From NCBI GenBank assembly GCA_012270545.1, contig JAAXID010000047.1, forward strand, positions 1 to 32,754: a stretch of DNA of 32,754 nt, read 5' to 3'. Source of the DNA: Anaerolineae bacterium. GTDB lineage: Bacteria; Chloroflexota; Anaerolineae; Aggregatilineales; Phototrophicaceae. Shown here in pieces: positions 9,310-17,874 of the stretch (within the stretch, counting starts at the first letter, position 1; every line of letters starts with the position of its first letter). The notes beneath the pieces are model-generated. The model saw only the letters and a list, made by a program, of their open reading frames with translations, did no database searches and was not told the DNA's origin. The translations under genes were made by a program, and so were the position numbers.

Positions 9310-10443
9310 TTAGTCAGCTTGCGCATACTGCGCCAGGTAATCCGGATCGACATCGACGCCGAGTCCCGGCGCCTTCGGCACCCCCACTCGACCGTCTTCA
9401 AGGGCGAACTTCGGATGCGTGAGATTTTCGCGCAGCGCGCTCTCCGAACGGTCCATCTCCAGCATTGCCTCGGGCATCCGCAGCCTTCCCGGCACAATAT
9501 CCAAGGCGCTCACCAGATGCAAGCCCGCGGCGAAAGCGATCCCCGTGCCCCAGCTATGCGGGATAACATTCGTCTGGAAGGCGTAAGCCAGCGCCGCGAT
9601 CCGCTTCGTTTCGGTCAAGCCGCCAGCGCCGCAGATATCCGGCTGCGCGATATCGACGCAGCGGTTGCTCAGCAAATGTCGGAAGCCGGCCAGCAGATAT
9701 TCGCATTCTCCGCCCGCGATCGGAATCGACGCCCGCTGACGCAGCTCGCGGTAGCCCTCGTAGTCTTCAGGCGAAAGCGGCTCCTCGAAGAAACTGATAT
9801 CCAGCTCCTCAATCCGCCGCACGAAACTCAGCGCCTCGCTGAGCGAATAAGCGTGGTTGGCATCCACCATCAACTGCAAATCATCGCCGATCGCCTGCCG
9901 TACTGCCCGCACGTGCTTGACGTCGGTCTCCAAGCCCAGCCCAACTTTCATCTTCAAGGCGCGGAAGCCCTGCGAAGCATAGCGCTGCGCCTCATCAACC
10001 AGCTTGCCGGTCAAATCACCTGTCTCGATGAAGTACATGCCGGTCGCGTAGACCTTGACCCGCTCCCGCCGCCGACCGCCCAGCAGCGTCGACACCGGCT
10101 GCCCCAGCAGCTTGCCGCGCAAATCCCACAAGGCGATGTCGATGGCGCTGATCGCCGCCACCAGCACGCCGCGCCGCGCATAATCCAGGGCGCGCAAATG
10201 CATCTTGTTCCAGACCCGCTCGACCTGCAGCGGATCCTCTCCCAGCACAAGCGGCGTCAAGAAATCGACGCCGGCCTTGACGACGGTCGCGGGACCATAG
10301 CCTTCACCCCAGCCATAACTGCCGTCAGCGGCGACAACCTTGACCATACATATCTGCCGCGAGCGGAATTCAAACTGAGAGAAATAGAAGGGCGTATCGA
10401 GCGCCTGCTCGACCACATAAGTTTCGATTCGTTCGATCTTCAT
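9310..10443 (-). CDS. Mandelate racemase/muconate lactonizing enzyme family (enolase superfamily)
   Basis: MKIERIETYVVEQALDTPFYFSQ..., RALKMKVGLGLETDVKHVRAVRQAIGDDLQLMVDANHAYSLSEAL, FFEEPLSPEDYEGYRELR, IAGGECEY. Likely start 10443 rather than 10467. Confidence 0.9.
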   Translation of the reverse strand: MKIERIETYVVEQALDTPFYFSQFEFRSRQICMVKVVAADGSYGWGEGYGPATVVKAGVDFLTPLVLGEDPLQVERVWNKMHLRALDYARRGVLVAAISAIDIALWDLRGKLLGQPVSTLLGGRRRERVKVYATGMYFIETGDLTGKLVDEAQRYASQGFRALKMKVGLGLETDVKHVRAVRQAIGDDLQLMVDANHAYSLSEALSFVRRIEELDISFFEEPLSPEDYEGYRELRQRASIPIAGGECEYLLAGFRHLLSNRCVDIAQPDICGAGGLTETKRIAALAYAFQTNVIPHSWGTGIAFAAGLHLVSALDIVPGRLRMPEAMLEMDRSESALRENLTHPKFALEDGRVGVPKAPGLGVDVDPDYLAQYAQAD

Positions 10444-10544
10444 TCGCCTGCGCTTTAACTTCGGCAACCAATTCGCTATAGTCTAGCCGATTCTTCGCGA
10501 TTTCGCGCGCGGCATATATCGAGACGGACGCAGTGTACTGACAC

Positions 10545-11357
10545 GTGACCCAACACATATCATTCACCATAGACGACACTGTCAGCCGCATTCTCGCTCA
10601 ACTGACTGACGGATTGCGATCCGTCCTGCGCGAAGAACTCGTCGGCGTTTATCTCTACGGCTCGCTGATCAGCGGCGATTTCGATCCCGACATCAGTGAT
10701 ATCGATCTCGTTGTCGTCATGACCACAGCACTTGATTCGATCAAGTTCAACGCGCTGCACAGGTTGCACCAAAGCGTCGTCGAGCGACATCCGGACTGGT
10801 ACGACCGGCTCGAATTGGCCTACATCTCAGGGGCGGGGCTGCGCGCATTCCGCCACCAGACCAGCACAATCGGCATCATCAGCCCGGGCGAGCCTTTTCA
10901 TCTGATTCAAGCCGGGCATGATTGGCTGATCAGTTGGTACGCCCTACGCAAAGACGGCCTTGCGCTTGTGGGTCCGCCGATACAATCCCTCATTGATGAC
11001 ATCCCGACACATGTATACTTGCAAGCTGTCAGCGAGCACATTTGCCGCTATCGCGATTCTGTCAAGAAGCCGCACAACAAATCCGCGCTCTCCTACATTG
11101 TTTTGACGGTCGCCCGCGGTGCGTACACGCTTAGCCATCGACGAGCGACCTCAAAGATCAAGGCGGCTGTTTGGGCAAAACAGCTTTATCCGCAATGGGC
11201 TGCGCTTGTCGAGAGCGCCTTGCGCTGGCGAGCTAATCCGCATTGCGACCTTCGCACAGCGGAGCAGATCCGCCCCGAAGTAGCAGATTTCGTCAATGAT
11301 ATGCTGTCAAGACTTTCGCTGTTGGATTTCAGCCCCGCGGAGCGCGATCGATCATGA
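10545..11357 (+). CDS. Nucleotidyltransferase, aminoglycoside adenylyltransferase (AadA)-like
   Basis: GVYLYGSLISGDFDPDISDIDLVVV (GSx10DxD nucleotidyltransferase motif) and C-terminal SYIVLTVARGAYTLSHRRATSKIKAAVWA resembling the DUF4111 region of AadA. GTG start. Confidence 0.75.
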   Translation: MTQHISFTIDDTVSRILAQLTDGLRSVLREELVGVYLYGSLISGDFDPDISDIDLVVVMTTALDSIKFNALHRLHQSVVERHPDWYDRLELAYISGAGLRAFRHQTSTIGIISPGEPFHLIQAGHDWLISWYALRKDGLALVGPPIQSLIDDIPTHVYLQAVSEHICRYRDSVKKPHNKSALSYIVLTVARGAYTLSHRRATSKIKAAVWAKQLYPQWAALVESALRWRANPHCDLRTAEQIRPEVADFVNDMLSRLSLLDFSPAERDRS

Positions 11358-11551
11358 AACGAAGTCACGCGCTAACAGGAATATAAGGGCAGCTATTAGC
11401 CGGCTTGCGCTTGTAAAACCAAAACCGCATAATCAGAAATGATTGAGGCATTGCGCAGAATAGCTGCGAACAGCAGTTTCCCGCATGACGGCCAGCCGCT
11501 GCCCGTCGTGCTGACAGCTGCTGCAAGCCGCAACCGAGGTTACTCAGAAGC

Positions 11552-11974
11552 ATGCCCAAACTAGGACTTCAAACGCGAATCCTATTGCAGTTAGCTCCCG
11601 TCCTCGCCTGCCTCACCGCCTGCAACCTCGTGGCGCCTACTCCATTGTCTACGCCCGTGCCAACGCCTGCGATTCCCCAGGTACAGATACTCTTTCCAGC
11701 GCACAATCAGCAAGTGGTCGAGGGCGTCATCTTTGATATCGACATTCACGCCTCGGATCCAGCCGCCGGCGTCCAGCGCGTCGAGCTCTATGTGGACGAG
11801 CAACTGCAGCAGACGAGCGAGAGCGAAATCGGGGACCTGCGCGACTATCGCGTTACCATGAACTGGTTCGCCAAAGAGACTGGCTGGCACAAGTTTGCCG
11901 TGGTCGCCTATCGCGCTGATGGCACAGCCAGCCACCCGCACATCATCGCGCTGCAAGTCGTTCCGCCGGCCTAG
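11552..11974 (+). CDS. Small lipoprotein with Ig-like domain
   Basis: Signal peptide with lipobox LTAC, Pro/Thr linker, then a beta-rich Ig-like segment (VQILFPAHNQQVVEGVIFDIDIHASDP...VQRVELYVD). Confidence 0.6.
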   Translation: MPKLGLQTRILLQLAPVLACLTACNLVAPTPLSTPVPTPAIPQVQILFPAHNQQVVEGVIFDIDIHASDPAAGVQRVELYVDEQLQQTSESEIGDLRDYRVTMNWFAKETGWHKFAVVAYRADGTASHPHIIALQVVPPA

Positions 11975-12031
11975 ATCCCCAGCGAAGCAAATTGGTCAAT
12001 AGTTGAGACTGCGCTACAATTAAGTATTGCT

Positions 12032-13558
12032 TTGAGAATGATCGCCACCCCGGCCACAGCGATGGATATCGAACTGCGGAACATACACAAGCGATTTGGA
12101 CCCATCCACGCCAATAACGACATTAACGTCCGTTTCAGCCATGGCCGGATCGTCGGCATTCTGGGCGAAAATGGCGCCGGCAAATCCACCTTGATGAAGA
12201 TTCTCTCGGGATTTCAGCCGGCCGATCAAGGCGAAATCCTGATCGATGACCAGATCATCGATTACACCGGTCCGACCGCCGCCATCGCCAACGGCATCGG
12301 CATGCTGCAGCAGGACCCCCTCGATGTCGGCGCCTTCACTGTATTGGAAAACTTCATCTATGGTGGCGCCGAGGGCTTTACGTTGCAGCGCGCCCAGGCC
12401 GAAGCGCAGTTGAGCGAGTTAAGCGCGCGTTTCGGCTTTGAGCTGGATCCGCATCAGCCGATCGACAACCTCTTGATCGCGCAGCGGCAGCAATTAGAAA
12501 TCATCCGTCTGTTAGCGCTGGGCGTCGAGACACTGATTCTTGATGAACCGACCACCGGGATATCGGCCGAGCAGAAGGACATCCTCTTTGACGCGCTGCG
12601 TAAGCTGGCGCAGGCCGAAGGCATGATCATTTTGCTGGTTTCGCACAAGCTCGAAGATGTGATCGACCTCTGTGATGAAGTGGTCGTGCTGCGCGCCGGA
12701 CTCATGGTTGGCGAAATGGAGATGCCGGTCAGCGACAAGAATCTGACCAGCGCCGTCATTGCTGAGACCAAACAGCAACTGGTCACCATGATGTTCGGCG
12801 AAGAGCTGGAAGCGCAGAGCCGTCCCCAGTACGAGATTGGCGCGCCCGTCTTCATCGCCGAGGAGCTCGTCGTGCATGACCTGCGCCTCGATATGCAGCC
12901 GATTTCGCTGACCGTCCACGCCGGCGAGGTGATTGGGCTGGCCGGTCTGGGGGGCAGCGGCCAGGAGCTGTTCATGCGCGCCTGCGCCCGCCTCCAGCGC
13001 ATCAACAGCGGTTCGCTGCATTTCGATGGCGACAACATCACCAACGCCAGTTATCGTCAGCTGTTTCGGCGCGGCTGCGTCTTCGGCGCGGAGGGCCGGC
13101 TGGAAGAAGGCTTGATCGCCGGTTTGACATTAACCGAACACACGGCGCTGGTGGCCGACGACAAGCTGCAAATTGACTGGAAATCAGTCGCAGGGCGCAC
13201 GGTCGCGCGCATCGACCATTACCGCATCAAGGGACGCGCCGCCGATACTATCGAGCAGCTTTCCGGTGGCAATCAGCAGCGCGTGCTCATCGGCCTGCTG
13301 CCAGATAATCCCAAGCTGCTCATCCTGGAACAGCCGACGCGGGGCTTGGATGTCGATTCGGCGCGCTGGATCTGGACGCAGCTGTTGGAGCGCTGTGGGC
13401 GGGGCGCAGCCATTATTTTCAATTCTTCCGACCTGGAAGAGCTGGTCACCTTCAGCGACCGCATCTTTGTGTTTTACGCCGGGCGCGTGCATGAGCTGCC
13501 GGATGTGGAGCGCACCAGCATCGATGAGCTGGGGCATCTGATTGGCGGGAGTTTTTGA
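12032..13558 (+). CDS. ABC transporter ATP-binding protein, duplicated domains (nucleoside/BMP-type or sugar class)
   Basis: GILGENGAGKST Walker A, LILDEPTTGISAEQ Walker B, second domain with LSGGNQQRVLIG and LLILEQPTRGLDVDSARWIW. Confidence 0.92.
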   Translation: MRMIATPATAMDIELRNIHKRFGPIHANNDINVRFSHGRIVGILGENGAGKSTLMKILSGFQPADQGEILIDDQIIDYTGPTAAIANGIGMLQQDPLDVGAFTVLENFIYGGAEGFTLQRAQAEAQLSELSARFGFELDPHQPIDNLLIAQRQQLEIIRLLALGVETLILDEPTTGISAEQKDILFDALRKLAQAEGMIILLVSHKLEDVIDLCDEVVVLRAGLMVGEMEMPVSDKNLTSAVIAETKQQLVTMMFGEELEAQSRPQYEIGAPVFIAEELVVHDLRLDMQPISLTVHAGEVIGLAGLGGSGQELFMRACARLQRINSGSLHFDGDNITNASYRQLFRRGCVFGAEGRLEEGLIAGLTLTEHTALVADDKLQIDWKSVAGRTVARIDHYRIKGRAADTIEQLSGGNQQRVLIGLLPDNPKLLILEQPTRGLDVDSARWIWTQLLERCGRGAAIIFNSSDLEELVTFSDRIFVFYAGRVHELPDVERTSIDELGHLIGGSF

Positions 13559-13582
13559 GGGGGAGGCTTGGCACCATGTTTG

Positions 13583-13622
13583 GCGCCGCTATCATCGTTT
13601 CGTGAGAAGGTGATAGGGGCGC
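13583..13622 (+). promoter_or_regulatory. Strong inverted repeat/hairpin directly upstream of the restriction gene
   Basis: Arms GCGCCGCTATCATC (13583-13596) and GGTGATAGGGGCGC (13609-13622) pair over 14 positions with one mismatch and one G:T; ends 4 nt before the GTG start at 13627. Confidence 0.55.
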
Positions 13623-13626
13623 GAGT

Positions 13627-14610
13627 GTGGCAACGGCAGCCGATTTCTACCAGCGTGTACTGGAAAAGAACACATTCTATTACTTTGATGATGCAGTCGA
13701 AGAAAAGTATGATGCTGGACATATCACAGCTATAACTACTATTCTCCTTAATCTACGCGAAATAGTTGTCAACGAAGGCGTGAAGCGCGCAATTTTTGAT
13801 GATGTATTGAAAAAGGAACACGGCCTCACTGCAATTCTTGCATTAAATGGACTATCGCTAGAGAATCTGAAACGGCTTACAACAGTTGCGCGCGCCGTCA
13901 ACGACCCAAATCTGAATGAATTGTTGCACCGTAAGAATTGGAACATCAGAGAGGGTGGCAATCCTAGGGATGTTTCGGAGTTTGCGACCGATAGAATTGA
14001 AAAGCTAGTAAGGACTAATGACGCATTTCGCGCTGGCATGGTAAATCTGTTCTTTGAAGGCGCGTCCAATCCTTATCTCCGTCGGCACTTTCCTCCTTTC
14101 CACCTAAAGAAGCTTAGCATACAGAAGCTTAGTTTCAGCAGTGACGCGATTCTCGATACTCTGGTTCGATATAAGGAAGGCGGGTCTCATTCGGGCCAGA
14201 AAGATACAAACGCCGATCAAAAGATCTCAGCAATTCTTGATTCTTACGGTTTAGAGCATGTAAGTGGGGCCGTTCTAGACCGGCTTCGCAGTACAAATGA
14301 CGATACTGACCGAACGATGGATTTTATTATACCAAACCAAGCTGCGCCAAGAATAATCATTGAGAGTTCCTTCCAAGCGACGACTAGTTCGCATATGGGA
14401 GATAAGGCAAAGACAACGATCAGAAACGGCGAACGTATCCGCGTTCATTATCCGAGTGCGTTGTTTGTCGGATTTGTCGATGGCATCGGTTGGTATGTGC
14501 GAAAGCGGGATCTCCAGCGTATTACTTCAGCTTTCCACGAAGTCTTTACATTTCATGAGGACGAGTTGGACCGCTTCAGTACTTTGCTGAGAAACACGTT
14601 TGCACAATGA
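13627..14610 (+). CDS. Candidate type II restriction endonuclease partner of the adjacent MTase
   Basis: 327 aa, GTG start, overlaps MTase start by ATGA (14607-14610); C-terminal MDFIIPNQAAPRIIIESSFQATTSSHMGDKAKT resembles a degenerate PD-(D/E)xK core seen in type II REases. Confidence 0.65.
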   Translation: MATAADFYQRVLEKNTFYYFDDAVEEKYDAGHITAITTILLNLREIVVNEGVKRAIFDDVLKKEHGLTAILALNGLSLENLKRLTTVARAVNDPNLNELLHRKNWNIREGGNPRDVSEFATDRIEKLVRTNDAFRAGMVNLFFEGASNPYLRRHFPPFHLKKLSIQKLSFSSDAILDTLVRYKEGGSHSGQKDTNADQKISAILDSYGLEHVSGAVLDRLRSTNDDTDRTMDFIIPNQAAPRIIIESSFQATTSSHMGDKAKTTIRNGERIRVHYPSALFVGFVDGIGWYVRKRDLQRITSAFHEVFTFHEDELDRFSTLLRNTFAQ

Positions 14611-15614
14611 ATCTCAATCACATTGCACACGCCGACTGCCTGGATTATCTGCGCGACATTCCTGATGAGAGCGTCGATGTCACTTTTGCCGACCCGCCCT
14701 TCAATCTAAAGAAGAAATACAGCACATATTGGGACAACTTGGACGTGGCGCAGTATGTCGAATGGTGCCACCAATGGTTGCGAGAACTGGTGCGGGTAAC
14801 CAAGCCAAGCGGCAGCATTTTCATTCACAACATCCCCAAATGGCTGAGTTACTATTGCCATGTCCTGAACGATATCGCGGACTTCCGCCATTGGATTGCC
14901 TGGGAGGCGATGAGTACCCCGCTTGGCAAGACGCTGCTGCCGACGCATTACGGCATACTGTTTTACGCGAAGGACTACAGCCAGTTAAAGTTTTACGATG
15001 TTCGCTATCCCCATCACAGGTGCCGCAAATGCAATACGCTGCGCAAAGATTATGGCGGCAAGAAGAAAAGACTGCATCCCTTTGGCCCCATCGTGTCAGA
15101 TGTCTGGACGGACTTGCACCGGATTAAGCACAATAAACGCCGCGACAGGCACCCCTGCCAACTACCTATCCCTCTCCTCGAACGCATTATTTTGATGAGC
15201 ACTGATGAAGGTGATGTTGTGCTGGATCCATTTATGGGGACGGGAACAACTGCCGTTGCCGCGAAGCGACTAGGCAGAAACTACATGGGAACGGATATCG
15301 ACGCGAACTACGTAAAGATTTCAAGCGCCCATGTAGACGCGGTGCAGCCTACGTCCAAGATTGGCGATTCTTGGGTTAGCTTGTATCTGGATCAGGTCGC
15401 CACAATTCGCGACAAGGATTGGGTTGAACTGCAACAATATTTTGATGTGCCGCAGCCGGCGCCAGCCATTGACAGCATCTCAATCGTCTATCGAGAGGGG
15501 AAGTTGAAAGTCATAGAAGATTCAATATATGCTTACGACCGCCCTAAGCCAGTTCAAAACGAGTTGATAGGGATGGGTTTAGAAGACAGCGACGGTGCGC
15601 TTAAGGAACGGTAA
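14607..15614 (+). CDS. Beta-class site-specific DNA methyltransferase (N6A/N4C)
   Basis: HADCLDYLRDIPDESVDVTFADPPFNLKKKYSTYWDN (motif IV), DVVLDPFMGTGTTAVAAKRLGRNYMGTDID (motif I); zinc-ribbon-like RCRKC segment in between. Confidence 0.92.
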   Translation: MNLNHIAHADCLDYLRDIPDESVDVTFADPPFNLKKKYSTYWDNLDVAQYVEWCHQWLRELVRVTKPSGSIFIHNIPKWLSYYCHVLNDIADFRHWIAWEAMSTPLGKTLLPTHYGILFYAKDYSQLKFYDVRYPHHRCRKCNTLRKDYGGKKKRLHPFGPIVSDVWTDLHRIKHNKRRDRHPCQLPIPLLERIILMSTDEGDVVLDPFMGTGTTAVAAKRLGRNYMGTDIDANYVKISSAHVDAVQPTSKIGDSWVSLYLDQVATIRDKDWVELQQYFDVPQPAPAIDSISIVYREGKLKVIEDSIYAYDRPKPVQNELIGMGLEDSDGALKER

Positions 15615-15623
15615 TTGTCCCCA

Positions 15624-16766
15624 ATGAAATCCCCCCGCGCCATCGCCATCCAAATCGCTTTCCTGCTCATCCCCATCGCCATCTCGCTGGCGGTGGGGGC
15701 CGCCCTCGTCATCGCCGTGGGGCGCGACCCGCTGGAAGTCGTCGACGCCCTCTGGAAAGGCGCCTTCAAAGACAGTCGCAAGCTCGGTGGCGTCTTCAAC
15801 TTCTGGATCCCGCTCACCCTGGTCAGCATCGGCTTGGTCGTCACCTTCCGCGCGGGCTTATGGAACATCGGCGTCGAAGGCCAGATGATGATGGGCGCGC
15901 TCTTCGCCAGCTGGGGCGCGCAATACCTTCTGCTGGACGAGAGCCTCGCGCCCCTGCTCCACTTGATGCTGATCGCGCTCGCGGCGCTGGGCGGCATGTT
16001 TTGGGGGTGCATGGTCGGCATATTAAAAATCCGGCTGGGCGTCAACGAGATCTTCGGCGGCGTCGCCCTCAACGCCCTGGTCAACGTCATCTCGATCTAC
16101 CTGATCTCCGGTCCCTGGCAGCCGCGCATCGGCGGCTCGGCGCAAGGCACGGAACCCTTCCCCAGCCCCGCCCTGCTGCCCGAGTTCTCAGCCAGATTTC
16201 CAACCAATATCTTCATGATCGCGCTCGTCATCGCCGCCTTCGTCATCGTCATGATCATGCTCAACGCCACCCGCTGGGGGCTGAACCTGAAAGCAGTCGG
16301 GGCGAACATGCGCTCGGCGCTTTTGCTCGGCGTCGCCACGGAACGCACATCCTTGAGCGCCTTTCTGGTCTGCGGCGCGCTGGCGGGCATCGCCGGCTCC
16401 TACCGCGTTCTCTTCACCTTCGATAATCTCCGTCCGCTGGCATCGGGCGGGATCGGCTTCCTCGGGCTGCTGGTCGTGCTGCTGCTGAGCATCCGCCTGC
16501 TTTGGGTGCCGTTGATCGCCTTCGCCTTCGCCGCCATCTTGACCGGCAGTACACGCCTGCAGATCGCGCTCAAGCTGGATTCGTCGCTGGCTGGCGTGCT
16601 GCAAGGCATGCTCGTACTCTTTGTGATTCTGTTTCATGGTGTGCAGGAGGTCTTCTTCCCGCAGACCTTGGCTGATGACGAGTCCTCAGACCCCTCCCCG
16701 ACGCATCAGGGAGGGGAGTTGCTGTCGTCGCCTGGAAGTCTCCTCCACCGCGATGGGGGAGATTAG
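15624..16766 (+). CDS. ABC transporter permease (nucleoside/BMP-type, BPD_transp_2 family)
   Basis: Hydrophobic multi-TM; GLWNIGVEGQMMMGALFASW, GVNEIFGGVALNALVN; probable ATG 15624 (ORF track begins TTG 15615). Confidence 0.88.
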   Translation: MKSPRAIAIQIAFLLIPIAISLAVGAALVIAVGRDPLEVVDALWKGAFKDSRKLGGVFNFWIPLTLVSIGLVVTFRAGLWNIGVEGQMMMGALFASWGAQYLLLDESLAPLLHLMLIALAALGGMFWGCMVGILKIRLGVNEIFGGVALNALVNVISIYLISGPWQPRIGGSAQGTEPFPSPALLPEFSARFPTNIFMIALVIAAFVIVMIMLNATRWGLNLKAVGANMRSALLLGVATERTSLSAFLVCGALAGIAGSYRVLFTFDNLRPLASGGIGFLGLLVVLLLSIRLLWVPLIAFAFAAILTGSTRLQIALKLDSSLAGVLQGMLVLFVILFHGVQEVFFPQTLADDESSDPSPTHQGGELLSSPGSLLHRDGGD

Positions 16767-16777
16767 AGGGGGGTGAG
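16676..16777 (+). repeat. Dispersed intergenic repeat, copy A (encodes permease C-terminal tail)
   Basis: GACGCATCAGGGAGGGGAG...GAAGTCTCC...GATGGGGGAGATTAGAGGGGGGTGAGG; shares blocks in the same order with 24155-24321. Confidence 0.6.
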
Positions 16778-17800
16778 GTGAACGAAGAATTCCTCAACAC
16801 GCTCGGCAGCATCGTCGGCACCGCTACCCCTCTGGTGATCGCTAGCCTCGGCGAGACCATCACCGAACGCGCCGGCGTCGTCAATCTGTCGCTGGATGGC
16901 AGTTTGGCGTTGGCCGCCGTCCTGGGCTTCGCCGCCGCCTGGACCGCGCAAGAAGCCGGCGTGCTTGATGTCCCGCTGCAGATCGCGCTCGGCATCGCCG
17001 TCGCCATGCTGGCCGGTGCATTGATCGCCGTGCTGGTTGGCTTTTCCAGCATCAAACTGCGCCGCGATCAAGTGGCGGTCGGCTTCGTGCTAACCTTGCT
17101 GGCGGCCGAATTGGCGCGCTTCCTCGGGGCTGACTTCACTCGCATTCCCGGTCCACAAATCACGCGATTCAACATCCCGCTTCTCGAGAATGTGCCTATA
17201 CTTGGTCCCGTATTCTTCCAACAGAATCTGCTCGTTTACTTCAGTTACCTGCTGATGTTCGGGATCTGGTTCTGGCTCTTCCGCAGCAGCGGGGGCTTGA
17301 CCCTGCGCGCCATTGGCGAGCGACCGGAAGCGGCCTATGCCCGCGGCGCCCGCGTGCAGCGCCAGCGCTATTGGTACACTTTCCTCGGCGGCGCGCTGGT
17401 CGGCTTGGCCGGCGCCGCCTACTCGCTCAACGTCAAGCCAGGCTGGTCGAGCCCGCCGGCGATGCAAGGCGACGGTTGGATCGCGCTCGCCATTGTGATT
17501 TTCGGCGGTTGGCACCCATTCCGCGTCGTCTTGGGCGCTTATCTCTTCGCCGCCCTGCGCGCCGTTTCCAGCAATATCCAGACCAACGGCTTGTTCATAT
17601 TCGGTCAGGAGATCAACTTCCCCTTCGTTCTGCTCAATACCTTGCCCTGGCTGCTGATGATTGTGACGCTCCTCATCGTCAGCGGCGGACTCACCGAGCG
17701 CCTGCTGCAGTATATGCCACGCGCCGTGCAGCGCCGCCTGCGCGCCTTCCTCCGCTCCGACCCACCGAAGGCGCTGGGCACACGCTTCGAAGTGGAATGA
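16778..17800 (+). CDS. ABC transporter permease (nucleoside/BMP-type, second permease)
   Basis: TPLVIASLGETITERAGVVNLSLDGSLALAAVLGFAAAW; multi-TM. GTG start. Confidence 0.9.
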   Translation: MNEEFLNTLGSIVGTATPLVIASLGETITERAGVVNLSLDGSLALAAVLGFAAAWTAQEAGVLDVPLQIALGIAVAMLAGALIAVLVGFSSIKLRRDQVAVGFVLTLLAAELARFLGADFTRIPGPQITRFNIPLLENVPILGPVFFQQNLLVYFSYLLMFGIWFWLFRSSGGLTLRAIGERPEAAYARGARVQRQRYWYTFLGGALVGLAGAAYSLNVKPGWSSPPAMQGDGWIALAIVIFGGWHPFRVVLGAYLFAALRAVSSNIQTNGLFIFGQEINFPFVLLNTLPWLLMIVTLLIVSGGLTERLLQYMPRAVQRRLRAFLRSDPPKALGTRFEVE

Positions 17801-17830
17801 GCCGCTGCGTGCATTCCGAGAATCCGTAGG

Positions 17831-17849
17831 GGCGACTCTTGAGTCGTCC
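17831..17849 (+). repeat. Short inverted repeat CGACTC-TT-GAGTCG between permease and NUDIX gene
   Basis: GGCGACTCTTGAGTCGTCC; perfect 6-bp arms with 2-nt centre. Confidence 0.5.
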
Positions 17850-17874
17850 GAAATCAGCCAATAGCGCAAAAGAT

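Noticed and set aside
8881-10458. 525-aa plus-strand ORF
   Set aside because: Antisense to two well-supported genes (dehydratase and enolase-superfamily enzyme); residue content looks like reverse-frame GC-rich artefact and no motifs.
13627-15614. Retron, CBASS, BREX or other exotic defence system at the R-M insertion
   Set aside because: Only a REase-like and an MTase gene are present; no RT, cyclase, ATPase or effector partner found.
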